Below are positions 13,743-26,889 of a DNA stretch of 64,000 nucleotides, piece by piece. The DNA is taken from positions 6,155,433 through 6,219,432 of the forward strand of contig NC_052676.1 of NCBI RefSeq assembly GCF_016802725.1, in the 5' to 3' direction. This stretch comes from Solenopsis invicta. Its lineage: Eukaryota; Arthropoda; Insecta; Hymenoptera; Formicidae. The notes beneath the pieces were generated by a model. The model did no database searches. It saw only the letters and a list, made by a program, of their open reading frames with translations, and was not told the DNA's origin. The position numbers were made by a program, and so were the translations under genes. Numbering within the stretch: position 1 is the first letter of the stretch; the number at the start of each line of letters is the position of its first letter.

Positions 13743-14912
13743 CGTCGGCGATAACGACGACGACGACGACGACGGCGACGGCGACGGCGACGGTGCGGCG
13801 GCGGCGGCAACGGCGGCGACGGCGGCGGTGGCGATCTAAGTGTTGACGACGAGGTGATCCCCGAGATCTCGAAAAGGCGTCTAGTATTCTATTCTAATTA
13901 CGAGTAACGAAAATTTAATTTTCAAACCTAGCAAACACATAGCGTATGTGTTTAATTTAATATAACGTAATTATTTTGGACTATGTTATATATGTTATAT
14001 ACATATAGTACATTACATCTTAGCATTATATTTAGTGCTTGTTGCAAATGTTTAATTTTATCATAATACTTTACAATTTCTATTGTTTTTTTTATTATTG
14101 TTATTCTTTTGATGTCTCGTATAAAAACAGAAGATTAAAATTAAAAGTTATAAAAATTGGATATTTACTGTTGTTACTCAAAGGTAGGAATAGAAGACTG
14201 TAAATTAAATTGTAGGATCGATTCTTTTAAAATTTGGTGATCCTAAAGATGTGCTACCTAACGATAATGTTGAATTTTTATTAATAAGATTTATTAATGA
14301 TTTTCGTTATAAATAATAACATAAGCATGTATATATATTTTTTAAAAAAAAGGTAAAAAAAAGATGCCAATTTATGCGTGTGCACGCACCTTATCTTTAA
14401 TTTATTTTAATTAACAGAAAAATTTTTTCATGCTAACCCATGTGGTAATTTTATTTTTAACTTTAATTTTACAAAACAAAAGTAGTACTACATTATACTT
14501 TGTATTCTCATTGAAAAATTTTCTTATTCCAACCCAAGTGGTATGTACACATAAATTGGCACACACATAAATTGACACCTTTTTTTTACCTTTTTTTGAA
14601 AAGGTCAACAATACCACGACGTTTCGAGTGAGACGTAGAATAGATCCAGAAGTTTTTGAGAAATGTCAAATTATTTATGAAATGTAAATTTGTACATTTA
14701 TAGAATCAATTAAAAAATATTTCTAAAAAGGTAGTGCACCGTAAAATTTTAAATTATAGCAGAATTTAAATTAATTTTTATTTGACAATTAGTAAAATTA
14801 TTATTAAACACGTTTGTTATATATTATACATTTATCGTTTTGTAAAAATTCTCAGATATTGTAATAAACGTATAAAACTTACAAATATATGTTCTTTTTT
14901 TCTCTCCCTCTT

Positions 14913-14943
<31 letters not shown>

Positions 14944-15289
14944 TTCCCCGTAAAAAATTTGCCAGTTATTTGATTTGAGTTAAACTCTTAAAAAACTGTA
15001 ATACCTTCAATACCTGATTATTTTGTTTAAAATTTAGCTACAAAATTATCATTAACTCTCACACTGTATCACGAGATCACGTTGGAATATTGGAAAACAA
15101 TTTAATCTTCTTGACAGTATTTTGTAGATGAAATCAATATTTGAATAATTTTTTATAACAACTTGTCGCACGTTTTCCGCGAGCGTCGTTTCCTCGTATT
15201 TGAGACTTACCTTTATCCGCGACCACGATCGTGATGAGCGCCAAACAGGCGCTTATTTGAATAAAAGCACGACAGCCACGAAGTGTCAT
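9677..15289 (-). CDS. Array copy B: secreted cysteine-rich protein with serial VWC-like modules
   Basis: The seven exons, in gene order, are 15211-15289, 12797-13040, 12591-12697, 11877-11996, 10647-10796, 10479-10547 and 9677-9906. They total 999 nt (332 residues). The signal peptide starts MTLRGCRAFIQ, and an upstream in-frame ATG overlaps the TATA box. The modules follow copy A: exon 2 with CPGPLAYYKSLKC and GDCCATKF, then KCYVND. Exon 3 ends LRCCDLEEVC, where the otherwise conserved Pro-Gly after the Cys pair is changed to Asp-Leu. Exons 4-5 hold ICNVDG to CQPGYKG and the EPFCAK module, and exon 7 holds CYFGNMTMHRG and CVKCICEVPPVPTC. The C-terminal tail is the longest of the four and unlike the others, because the frame reads on past the usual end. 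Intron 1 carries a 1.4 kb insertion. The reading frame is intact, so a functional gene is likely. The function is unknown. Confidence 0.8.
13208..13845. repeat. GC-rich trinucleotide/minisatellite array in intron 1 of copy B
   Basis: About 640 bp built from gac, ggc, aac and gat triplets. A higher-order unit of roughly 30 bp ending gacgcgcgataac recurs several times. It is strikingly GC-rich in an AT-rich setting. Open frames on both strands (poly-Arg, Ser-Pro-Ser, Asp/Thr runs) are by-products of the period of three and are not called as genes. Copies A and C have no such tract at this position. Confidence 0.9.
14341..14602. mobile_element. Hairpin element with about 45-bp inverted arms in intron 1 of copy B
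   Basis: The left arm contains aaggtaaaaaaaagatgcca followed by atttatgcgtgtgc, and the right arm is its imperfect inverted copy (gcacacacataaat, then ggtaaa in reverse). The centre is AT-rich and non-coding. Together with the trinucleotide array it makes up sequence present in copy B (about 13211-14617) but absent from copies A and C. Confidence 0.5.
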
Positions 15290-15980
15290 GTTCGAGCAAT
15301 GTGAGAACCTGCGCGATTTGCTATGATGGAGCGTCATTTATACTCGATCAGTAGCCAGTCTGCGGTCTGGAAGGGACTGAAAGTGGACGCGAGGAAGACG
15401 GTAGATACATGAAATATGAAGACTCAGATACAAAAACAAGATACAGGAAGAAGGGATTCCTGATAAAAAGAAAACCGATAGAGAACGATAGAGTCTATCA
15501 CAGGAAACCTGATTTAAAACAATAGAGTTCTAAGTATTGTTTTGAATCAAGTTTTTTGTGACTTTATTGTTCTCTATCGGTTTTTTTTTATCAGGGATCT
15601 ATCGGTTTTTTTTATCAGGGATTTATCACGTACGTATTAGGGATACGTGCAAGAGTAGTTGAACGCACGTGAGTAAGAGAGTCTAGGAATGGTGTCTAGA
15701 ATGTCTAGCAGGAGGAATAGGAGGTGAATATGCGCGTTAAGGAAAAATGAAAATAATTATGAAAGATAATTGTAATTTCGCGTAGAGAAGAAGAAAAATT
15801 TGATGATCAATATAAGAACGAAGGAGATGTAAAAAAGGTCAAGTGACAAGGAATCGCTAAACTAGAGAGTACAATTTTTTTATCAGTCATCGCGCGTTGC
15901 GTATTTATTTAAATTATATAGCTATTATTGTACCAAAATAAATTATTTTTCTCGTTTTGAATTAGTGCCTTGAATTTTTG
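15290..15980 (-). promoter_or_regulatory. Promoter and conserved 5' flank of copy B
   Basis: TATAAA is at 15337-15342 on the minus strand, about 48 bp before the ATG. The conserved flank is interrupted by a hairpin element starting about 117 bp upstream of the TATA box. Confidence 0.7.
15459..15619. mobile_element. Hairpin transposon-like insertion in the promoter region of copy B
   Basis: The arms are cctgataaaaagaaaaccga (left) and the inverted tcggttttttttatcagg (right, with one extra tandem copy of the arm end). It is flanked by an apparent GATT duplication at 15455-15458 and 15620-15623. The other promoters of the array lack it. Confidence 0.6.
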
Positions 15981-17000
15981 TCAGAATGACCGGTATTTTA
16001 TTAAATTTTCAAAATCATCAATTTTTTTGCCGGTAGTTATTGTAAAGTTTAAGGATATGAATCCAATTTAAAGATAAGGAAAATATAACAAACTCATAAT
16101 GACGTTGTTTTTTTTATTAATTTGGCAATGAATATTTAATTAATCAAATAAATATTTTATTAAGTGAATTAATTAATAAATGATTTCTATTCCTACAAAT
16201 ATTAATTCTTATTGGAATTTAAATTTATTCTTAAAAATATTCAAGTAAATTTATAATATAGTTTATCACCTAATTATTATATTTTAACCACTAATAATTT
16301 ATTCATGATTGATTCATGATTTTAATTTATTGATGACATTCATGACGAGCAGACTAAGGGAGGATTCGTATCGCGAACTTCTTGTGTTGACAAATCAGCG
16401 CAGGGGCTACTTTGCAAATGTAGTCAATACAAATACTACCATAATCTGTAGATGGCTTTAGTTTGTTATTAATCCATATTTTCAGATTATTAAATACGCA
16501 CACATTTTTCTCTGAAAAGGGGGAATTTAAAATGAATTAATTATCTAATCAATGACCTCCGTATCTATAATAATTTTTCATAACTTAATTTCATAACATA
16601 GTGAAGTTATTTCAGAAGAAAGGATCAAGTGTGACATCTTCTTTCGAGTTACCGTAATCATTCTCTCATATAAGAGTGTTTAGTATTTTCAGTATCTTCA
16701 TTGAATAATGTAATGTGTAACAAAACTAATGAACCTAAAAAAGTTAAGAAGGGTCAGTGATAAGAGATTTTTTTGTAGACGCGCGAAACATTTGTCACGT
16801 AATAATTTATTAAATAATCAATTATTAAAAAGAAAACTTTTAAGAAGTTTCGTTAATCTGTAAATGCTAAGGTTTACTTTAAAAATAGTTGTTGTTTTGA
16901 TTTTATTTCATGATTTAAAATTTTTAATAATATCTATAATCGTAATTTGCATAGGACATCTAAAATTTATAAACGATAACTTTTAACGTGCAATACATAA
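15980..17000. other. Intergenic spacer between copies B and C
   Basis: It is a shortened version of the spacers upstream of the left-edge copy and copy A. The hairpin seen at 1556-1668 and 8690-8790 is missing here, consistent with a deletion. No gene is seen. Confidence 0.5.
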
Positions 17001-17140
17001 AAACATAATTTTATTGTAATCAATAGAAGAAATACAAATTATATGAAAATATACATAAAGAGGTTCTTGTATTTATGGACTACTTTACTATGATATCCTA
17101 AGTCAAACAATGGAAGTAATTATTACATTATCACAGATTT

Positions 17141-20100
17141 TTAAAAAGAATGGAAAGGAGGATGCTGTGTGACATCGCATTTTTCATCCGGTAAACGCTG
17201 ACAAGTGGGTACAGGAGGCACTTCGCAAATGCATTTAACGCATACAGAACTATAATCTGTAGCTTGATTCAACTCGTCACCGCGATGCATAGTCATATTA
17301 CCAAAATAACAAACGTCCTCGTCTGAAAAGAATAAATCGATTAAACATGTACTTTTACATCATAAAATTAATTTCAAAATATATCTTTTTTGAGAGTATT
17401 TTAAATCCCTAGCTGTCGATGATAGTTTTGAAATCGAAAATGTAAAAAAAGAAAAAAGGAATTTAGGATTAACATGTATAAAATATAAAAATTTATATTT
17501 TTTCATTGATTGGTCAATAATTAGTTAAAATTAATAAAAGATTGTGACAAATCCTCAGAATATTAAATATTACATTAAATCTCTATGACGTTAAATATTA
17601 TATATTACGTACCATTGGAATTTTTATCGGCAGATTTCGAATTGTTCTCGTTGTGAATAACAGTGTCATTATCGTTTTCTAAAATATACATATCCAATAA
17701 TTATTATTACGTAGATAATATTGGCATATATGTGCATAACATGCAAAATTTTTAATTTCTCATGAACTTACGACATCTAGAAGACACACTGCAACTAGTT
17801 TGCGGCGATTGACTCGAGTAATAAACCGGAATGCAATTATTAATAATATCGGCTACATGTCGGAAATCAGGGCTGCAGTATGGATGCTTAGGTTTTGCAC
17901 AGAAAGGTTCGACGTTTTTCCCTGAAAAGTAAATTCTTATCTAAGATGTAAACTTAAATTAGATATATTTAAATTAAAAATTTATATCATTAAATTAGTA
18001 TGGTATGCATTATTGAAATATAGTTGAACGCAAATTCAATTTTAATTAACATGATAAATGTGTATACGTTCATATATAAAATCTCTAATTACTTAATTTC
18101 CTAGCATATTTGTTCATAAATAAGTAAATAATTATTTCCTAATGTATTACATTAATTTAAGTTTTGTACTACATTTATTTAAGTAAAAATTGATAATTTG
18201 TTTTCATTTATCCTATTTCATCATAAAGATTTTATTCACTGCACATAAAAATATAAATTCCATTAAATATTGATAATAAAAGAGGATACAAGGGGATGGT
18301 GGAATATCATTTTGTTTTTTAAATAACTCAACAAATATTAACGCAATACGATTCTTATTACCACCAACTTGTTAGCAATTTACTATAGTATAAGTAAAAA
18401 TTGTTATTAATTGCAAAACTGAAATTTAGCTTTCGTAAAAACGCAATAAACATTAATGACCTATGTATAATGTATAAATAGACTATCGAAGTAATTTTAA
18501 CAGTTTTTAAAATTCAACATGAATTACAGATGTCATAATATTTCACCACCCTCATGACCCTTGTCTCTCTTGTACTAAAAGTACTCATTAACATATTATA
18601 CTTCATCGTATGCTTATATTAATATAGGTACATTTTATGTTACTTATTGTGTCAAAGTATTTAGAATCAAAAAATTAAAAAATGGTATAAAAGTATCTGG
18701 GATTATTTTTACCTTCGTAGCCTGGTTGGCATACACAGTTTAAATCCGGTTCACTTTCAACAGTAAAATATTCTCCATCTCTATATTCCTTTCCGTCTAC
18801 ATTACAGATAGCTCTATCTTCGGGATTTTTAGCTGAAATATATAAGTGTTATTTATTGAACACATATCTAAAATAGTAATGTATCAGTATTGTTGCTGAC
18901 ATGTTGCTTGCAATTATTACATGTGTTTTTATCAGAATTGCTTGTAACAACTGAGTCTGCATTGATAAATTGATGTTTCCATAATGACATTTTTGGATAA
19001 TAATTTATCAGCAATTTGTCGACAATTTATACTGTAGTTTGAAATTATCTGATTCAAAATTTAGGTCTTACGTTGCGATAATATAATTTATAGAATATAA
19101 AGTTATTATACTAGTCTTTACACGAGATAATTTTCATGTTGCCGTATCGCGTTGTTGAATTGTTGCCAAAACATACATACTTTCACACTCACACATACAC
19201 GTAATTTTCTTAGTGTTGCTTCATCAATGTCGATTTGCATTTATAGAAACCGTTTAAGACAAATATATGCTGAGTTGCCAATTTATAAGAAATTACATAT
19301 TTGTTTGATTTGATTTATATATGCTTAGTTATCTGCGCACATATTTTACAATAGAAATATCCTCTAACAGATAGATTGCTATTGTAAAACTTAATTATAC
19401 CAAATCAATTTTATTACGGCTTCTGAGCTAACAAAGTTTGATGAATACATTATTTTAATTATATTACATATACTTACGACAAATCTCCTCTCCAGGACAG
19501 CAATCTAATGGGGAATTCTTTCTATAGCAGCCTGGGTTCACTGGCCCATGGAAACAATCAACTATTGCGCAATTAAATGATGCGCTACGTAAAAGAAATG
19601 ATAGTTTTAATAAATAGAACTTAATTATTAAAACATTTAAATAAAACAATTTAAAAATGTTAATTTTGAGGACTTTGCTTACATTCCATTATATCCTGTG
19701 ACACATCTACAACCTACATCACAAGGATTTGCGTCCTCGTCTTTCAGAATCTCTCCGATCTCGTACTCCTTACCGTTGACGTAACATTTGGTTGTGGATC
19801 TCTCTTTCAGATGATCACAGTTGTATTTTGTCGCGCAGCAATCACCCTCTTTTTCATACACCGGGATACAATTGAGATCCTTGTAATATGCCAATGGACC
19901 CGGACATTTTGTTTTATCGCATTCCTCTTTGCAAGAACAAAAGACCATAAGAATTTAATACAATATACAATATTATCGTTCGCAGTAAAAGTATAAATGT
20001 TTAGCTAGATGAAAAGAATTGTTCTGAATGCTTGCTCATCATCCGTATAACGAAGTTTTAAGTGAGACGTAGAGTAGATCCATGAGATCGAAATGTCAAA

Positions 20101-20305
20101 GTTTGTATAATTATCGAATCAACTAAAAAGCGTTTCTGAAGAGATGCATTGCAAAATTTCAAATTTTATTAAAACTTAAATAAATTTTTATGTAACAATC
20201 AGTGAAATTATTATTAAACATGTTTGCAATAAAACATTCATTGTTTTGCAATCATTTTTATACGTTGTAGTAAACGTGTCAAATTAATAAATATATACTT
20301 TTTTT

Positions 20306-20345
<40 letters not shown>

Positions 20346-20676
20346 AAAGAATTAAACGGTAATTTGATTGGAAAATTTACAAAATTTTAATAGCTTCAAT
20401 ACTCAAATACTTTTTTTCACGATTTAACCACGAAATAATTTATTAATTTTTTGCATCTCGGGGTTGTTGGAATGTTAGAAAACAACTCAATTGCCTTGAT
20501 AAGATTACGCAGATGATATTAATTTTTGAATAACTTTTTTATAACAACTTGTTGCACCTTTTTCGCTAGCGTCGTCTTCTCCAACGTGTTTTCGACTCAC
20601 CTTGTCCAATTGCGACCGTGACGAACGCCAGACAGACGTATATGTGAATGAGAGAACGAGAGCCACGACGTGTCAT
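17141..20676 (-). CDS. Array copy C: secreted cysteine-rich protein with serial VWC-like modules
   Basis: The seven exons, in gene order, are 20601-20676, 19683-19926, 19478-19584, 18713-18832, 17772-17921, 17613-17678 and 17141-17322. They total 945 nt (314 residues). The signal peptide begins MTRRGSRSLIH. Exon 2 starts EECDKTKCPGPLAYY and contains GDCCATKYNC and KCYVNGKEYEIGE. Exon 3 gives FNCAIVDC and LDCCPGEEIC, exon 4 ICNVDGKEYRDGE, and exon 5 VEPFCAKPKHPYC. Exon 6 is one codon shorter than in A and B. Exon 7 gives DEDVCYFGNMTMHRG and CVKCICEVPPVPTC, then stops after HPPFHSF. Exon 7 falls below the usual ORF length and was read directly from the sequence. Intron 6 is only 290 bp against about 570 bp in copies A and B. 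The function is unknown. Confidence 0.82.
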
Positions 20677-21640
20677 GTTCGAGCAATATGAAAACTTGCG
20701 CGACTTGCTACCGCGCCGCGTCATTTATACTCGATCAGTAACCAGTCTGCGGTCTGGAAGGGACTGAATGTGGACACGAGAAAGACGGTGGATACACGAA
20801 ATACGAATGACGCAGACACAGGGACGCGGTATAGGTAGAGGGGAAATACGTACGTGAGTGTATGCGAGAGTAGTGAATGTACGCGAGTAACAAAGTGAAT
20901 GTTTAGGAGGAGAAACAGGAGGTGAATATGCGCACCAGAGGAGAATGAAAATGAGTATGAAAGGGAACCGTAAGCTTGCGTAGAGGCGAAGAAAAATCTG
21001 ATGAGCAATATGAGAACCAAGGAAGTACAAAGAATAGGACAAGTGAAGAGGAAACACTAAACTGGAGAGAATAATTTGCTTTATCAGTCATCGCGCGTTG
21101 CGTATTCATTTAAATTACGTAACTATTATTGTGTTGAAACGATTTATCTCTCTTGCCTTGAATTACTACCTTGAATTTCTGTTAGAATGTCCGGTATTTT
21201 GTTATATTTCCGAAATCGTTAGCTTTTTGTCGGTAATTACTGTAAATATTCAATTATATATCTAACAACTAGAATTTGTAATAGTGCTGCTTCTTTTGAT
21301 TAATTTAGCATTGGATATTAAATTAAGTGGATTAATTAATAAATGATTTCTATTATTCTGAAAAATTTATTTTTATTATGATTTAAATTTTTACTGTTAA
21401 AAAGATTTATATAAGTTTATAATTTAGTCTTTCAAAAATAATTACACTATTTTAGTTTATGGCATTCATAACGAAGAGGATTTGTGTTATCGCAAACTTC
21501 TTGTGTTTATAAGTCAGCACAGCTGACACTTTGCAAATGTAGTCAAGGCAAACAGTACGTTAATGTATAGATGGCTTCAGGTTGTCTCCAATTCGTATTT
21601 TCAGATTACCAAATAGGCACACATTTTCTTCTGAAAAAGG
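20677..21640 (-). promoter_or_regulatory. Promoter and conserved 5' flank of copy C
   Basis: TATAAA is at 20724-20729 on the minus strand, 48 bp before the ATG at 20676, inside the array promoter block. Homology to the other flanks can be followed to about 21640 and then ends abruptly in unrelated AT-rich sequence. Confidence 0.7.
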
Positions 21641-22628
21641 GGAATACGAAAAAAATTATATCTTTTTTATAAAATTTTTATTACAGATATTAATATTACA
21701 TCAATTATTCTCTCTATATTGACACACTTTTCTGTATTTGGTTTTGTATACTCTAAATTAATTGCACGATATATCTATGAAGTAAGTTATACTTTGTAAT
21801 TTTATAGGATCATATTAATGTATATATCTAATATTAACATGAAATTGATTTTACTCATTATCAGTGCTTGTTAGCCACGTACAATGTTTGTCATAATTAC
21901 TTCCTATTTGATGTGATTCACAGTACAATTGTGCAATTATAAGGTGACAGTTCTAATGTCACGTGGATCGTTTAAGATAAAGATTTTTATTAATTCATGT
22001 AAATTAAGTAATTAAATATTTAATAAGCTTGTTAACATCAATGTAAGCAGTAAATATTAATAATTTCATAAGGAAAATTATAATATATTCAATAAACCGA
22101 TAAATTTTTTTAAAAAGCGTTTAGAAATGTCTATTTATAAATTCCCATTTTTTAAATAAATTGACAATAGTGAATTACACTTTGATGTACAAAAGAATTG
22201 TGTCAATTTGAAAGAAAATGTATATTTCTTAAAAACATAACTTTTGTACGTACAATTACTTTTAAAAAATAAAATTTAAGTGGTAGTATCAGTGTATTCT
22301 CATTTAAGAGTCTTTTTAAAATTTAAATGGTGAAGTATAATAGGCTGAATAAATTAAAACGTACAAAACTTGTATACATACAAAACGAAATTTACGAAAT
22401 GATAAATATTCTTCGTCTGTTTATTAGACACTTGTAGAAATGTGTGACTATGAAATATTATTAGCTGTTAAAATGTTAACACGAAACCAACATTGTTGAT
22501 TCTTCAATTTCACGCAAGTATATGAGCTAATAAAATATGAACCGTATGTGACCGATGACGTATCTTAATTAAATTTTGAGATTTGGACTTTGCGTCGCAA
22601 ATCGTTGGACGACGATTTTGCTAGAGGA

Positions 22629-22809
22629 CCTAAAAATTTAGTTAGATATAGATGTAAAAATAATTTTGAGACACCATCAATAAAATAATTATGGATGATG
22701 CCTAAGTAATTAATAGAATGTCAAAATTTTTACAACATTGCTTTGCTTGAGCGTTTTACATAATTATTTTGATGATCAAAATTATTTTCAGATCTGTATC
22801 TAACTGAGG
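22629..22809. mobile_element. Inverted-repeat element in the C-D spacer
   Basis: The left arm (tttagttagatatagatg, then aaaataattttga) is repeated in inverse at the right end (tcaaaattattttcagatc, then tgtatctaactga). It is non-coding and looks like a miniature inverted-repeat transposon. Confidence 0.5.
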
Positions 22810-22978
22810 CTAGTATTCATAATCCGTTCTTATATTCAAGATAGTCTTAAATATAATCTTAAAATGTCATAAACCAATCGCAGAGTCTTATTAGCATCTT
22901 AAGACTGTTCTTGAGACGATCTTGAAAGAGACTGGAATCTTGAAAGAGACTGGAAAGAACAAGCTATGAATACCAGTT
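22808..22978. mobile_element. MITE with TIR resembling ggc(c/t)(g/a)gtattcata
   Basis: It begins ggctagtattcataatccg and ends with the inverse tatgaataccag. The interior has aagactgttcttgagacg and related Ctt-rich motifs. A related fragment (ggccggtatttatagtcg) lies at about 43833, so this is a dispersed family. Confidence 0.5.
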
Positions 22979-24110
22979 TAAATTTTTAGATACTTCAGGA
23001 AAATTATTTTATCCACATAAGAAAATTAAACGACGAGAAAATAATCGAAAATGAAATATTCATCAAGTAGCCATTAGAATTAAAGACAATTCCTACTAAA
23101 TATCTTATATTAATGTATAAAATAATTTAGAATATACTATTTATGTTCACATATTTGTTTACATGTTTTATGAAAGAATAATCTCAAACTGTCGACGCAT
23201 ACGAAAAGACGTGATGTAATTTGAACAATGTAACATGTCGTACGTAAATCTTCTATATTGTAAGAAAATAAAGAAACCTAAACATGTACACATACTGAGC
23301 GTCTGTATTAAATATTCATGATTACCGCGAAAATAAAATATTCATCAGGTAAAATCATAAATTACAGAAGTTATAGTTGATAGTTATTTTTATGTTTTGA
23401 TTACTTGAAATTATACTTTCTATAAATAAATAGTATAAAAAGTAACATTTGTTGATGTCTTACAGTTGTTTAAAAATTTTAACTTTTCTTAAACACAATT
23501 ATAAATTTATTTGTCCTTTTTTCTTTCGTCTGCTCTTTTTGTCTGTCAGTCTTATTATTTATTTTCTTTTTTTTTCATGACCGGATTGTTATTTATTTCG
23601 CTATTTTTTGCGATAAACAAAATCACGTTAAATTAATAAATTATTATCTCTTGTGTGTGTGCGTGTGTATATATCAATATTAAAACATTGCAAAACGCAC
23701 GTCATTTATTTTTTTACACAATCTATATATTTTTATGTAGAAAAAAATAAAATAAAGCAATATAAAGAAATATTTACTATTTTTACAAAATTATACAATA
23801 TAAAATTGCTTATTGTCAATTTTCAATTTTTCTTTAATTTTAAATATAAATATTCTTTGTATCATGTATGAAAATTGAATTATAATTACGTGCATGTGTG
23901 TATATGTGTGTGTAGTGTTATTATTATTTTATTTAACATTTATTTTATCTTGACGATATTTGTCCTTAACACAGAATAACTTTCTTGAACAGCTGTCAAA
24001 ACACATAATTTCTGCTGACAATTACTCTCACAGTGTGAAATAAGCAAAGCGAGAGAACCAATTAGCAGAAAAGTGGCAACGAGTCTCTTACGTGAATCTG
24101 AGTGATTATG

Positions 24111-24228
24111 GGTGCGTTCCGTTTTATGCATGATGCGCATGAAGCATCATTTATCCTTGTTTAATATTCAACAATAAGAATAAGTAACGTATCATGTGCA
24201 TCATGAGTGAAACGAGTGGAACGAATCC
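24111..24228. mobile_element. Short inverted-repeat element with apparent TATG duplication
   Basis: The left end ggtgcgttccgttttatgc and the right end (inverse, ggattcgttccact) are imperfect inverted repeats, with inner arms catgatgcgcatga and its counterpart. TATG occurs directly outside each end (24107-24110 and 24229-24232). Confidence 0.45.
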
Positions 24229-24505
24229 TATGTGCGTTCTGTTAAATGAAAATTAATGTATCCGATTTAAGTTTAAATAATTTAATTTATTTATATCGCA
24301 ATGTTATACTCATGTTCAATTATACTGGTAAAAGAAGTACATTAAATTTAGTATTCATGTAATGGAAGCAGATACATTAAAACATTAAATGTTGAAAAAT
24401 ATAATAAATTTTATTTTTATGTACACAGATGTACTTTATATATACATTAATTTTAATGTACTTGTGTAACTTAAAAATACATTGAATTTTACGACATTCT
24501 TAACA

Positions 24506-24560
24506 GTGTAACACATGCTCTTAGATCTCTTTTTCAGATGGTCAAAGTAATTATAAAGCA
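24506..24560 (-). pseudogene. Possible relic of array exon 2
   Basis: The plus-strand sequence ctctttttcagatg with its flanks (gtaaca before, tcaaa and attata after) matches array exon 2, for example the segment near 35380-35425 in copy D that encodes the CDHLKKRS stretch. Only about 50 bp aligns by eye and no neighbouring exon is recognisable. It may be a decayed extra copy between C and D or a chance match to a short motif. Confidence 0.35.
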
Positions 24561-26889
24561 TAGTACAGTGTATAGAGTGCATTATTATTTTAAACAAGTA
24601 GATTGGCTCCGTCAATCATGTAAATTACAACAGTTTTAAATCCATCGATGTAGCGTCTGGTTTATTTTAAAAAGGATTATTCTAGTCTGATTGTGAGAAT
24701 AATTAAAACGTTCTAAGAATAATTAAACATTATAACTCAAGCAACAGGAAAATGAGATATTGGTTTTTCCTTGCAATTTACCTCGCTGAATCATGGTAAC
24801 GGCGCGACGATAACGCAGAATGCCACATAAATATACATGGTTTGAGAGTAAGATACGTATTTATTTTTAAATATTTGTGTGGCAAAATTACTGACTGCAT
24901 ATAGTGTTAGCATTACTTATATTACTGCGATTCAATGATACAGATTTAGGCTGGTATTTTATTTATAATATGACATATTTTTCGTGCGTGTTAATTAATT
25001 GGTAACAGAAAAGAGAAGTTCTCGAGTACTCGAGAGTCAATACGTTTAAAAAATTTGTCGTACGACAAATAATAATAAACCTAATTGACAGCCAGGACTC
25101 TTTACATTACAAATAATAAATAAGAAAAGAAATAGGCAACTAGGAGTCAGCGCGAAAGCGATGCGCATTAAAATTGATTGCTTTTATTCGCAAGAAACTT
25201 TAATTAAACATATACGCATTTTTCACAGTTAGTTTAAGAATGATTACATATTCTTGAGTATTATTTCATTTGTAACGCATAAACATAAGAGAGAATGAGT
25301 TAATGTCGTCAAAAAATAATACGAAGAACGTAATACGCAAAATCCACATAAACGTTTACATTTATAATCATAAGTGTTTGATCAATATAAAAAAAAAAAC
25401 CGAAAAATATTTCCATCAGTTTTAAAATATTTTATTTAACACATTGCACATTGAAGGTTTAGTCGCGACAAAATTCTTGCATTATTTATTACAGTATTGT
25501 TCATGAAGAATTAATTAATTTCAGTGTTCTAATTACGATTTTGTAAACAAATCCCATGTTTAAAGTTATTCATTCAGAAGTAATAGATACTAGAAGTTTT
25601 TTCTGCCAAATTAAGATAAGCAATACTTAAATAAAAGGACGAATTTTATTATATACACTTTAATTATATTATAATTTTTATGTTTTTTATATATTCTACC
25701 GCGACTAGCGAAGTCACCGTCGACTAAGCACACTTATTTGTTATAATTATTAATTATAAAGAGTAAAATGATATTACGCGTTATCAGGAACAGCGACATT
25801 GCGACACCGCGACTGATATCGGAAATGTCGAGCAAGTGACTTACTTGCGAAGACAAAAAATGTTGCCGATTCGGCAAGGCCGATGGACAGGTTCCTGATA
25901 AGAGAGGATACGGGATGGGGTTCAGTATTCTCAACACGCGCACGTTTAGCGTTATGCTATTTGAAAGCATTTGCTCGTACTGCACATGTTATTGTGTCGT
26001 TAACACGTCTTTTGTTATCTTGTTCGAATTGTGGATTCGGGAGTGAATAATCAATAGTTGTATTAAGAAACAGTAATAAGGTGTATTTCGTGACTGCAAA
26101 AACTGACTATGGTGTTACAAGTTACAATATATTGAATCACCCGACGGGCCCGAATCTTCTTCAACTTGCGCACAACAATTCTGTATGTATTATTTGCATT
26201 CAAGAATTTTTTAAATCTTTACTTTATAAATAATTTTACACACATAATAATTACACATGTTATAATTACACTATTATACGAGGAGCAATTTTGAAATATT
26301 ATCTGCTGTTACATGGAACATCGTAGCGCTAATAAGTTTTTATGGACGGAATAGCGCTATTATTCTCGAATTTGCAATAATAAGTTCAATATTATTATAG
26401 ATATTTAATACTACATTTTTCGCGTAGAATTTGAAAAAATGTTTGCAATAATAAGATAAAACTTTATAAGAGCTTATTGATAGATGCTTTGCATATCATC
26501 ATCATAAATCTTATGCGAAAAGTGTTGTTAATATATGAATCATGATGAAGAATAAATTTTATAGATGTACTAAATGACTTTGTACACTTATACGTGCGAG
26601 AAGTTCGTACGTACGAACATATATTTATAGTAATAAATACAAGAGATAACTACAAAATAATTGCCACAAGGCTGACCGCTCAATTGATATTATCTTCATG
26701 CACAAAAAACCAATATTTTAGTCATGCTAAAATAATATCTCTCTTTCTAAGAGACGGAAGAGCTTATTTAATAGCAATACATTTTATATTATATAATAAT
26801 AATAATAATGCGGCTAGTAAGAACATTTATGTGAATTTATTGCAAGTTGGAAACTATTTTTCGGTGAAGCAGTTATATTTTTATTATAT

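Noticed and set aside
13133..13839. Long overlapping frames encoding Arg-, Ser/Pro- and Asp/Thr-rich peptides on both strands
   Set aside because: They follow from the triplet period of the repeat; several frames are open at once and the tract lies in an intron of copy B.
23940..24140. Frame with a hydrophobic run and a few cysteines (LLIGSLALLISHCESNC), possible signal-peptide exon
   Set aside because: Its start lies in a MITE, no splice partner or downstream cysteine exon was found, and it is short.
25784..25899. Inverted caggaac/gttcctg pair resembling element ends
   Set aside because: The inverted segment is short, the interior is not symmetric and no target duplication was found.
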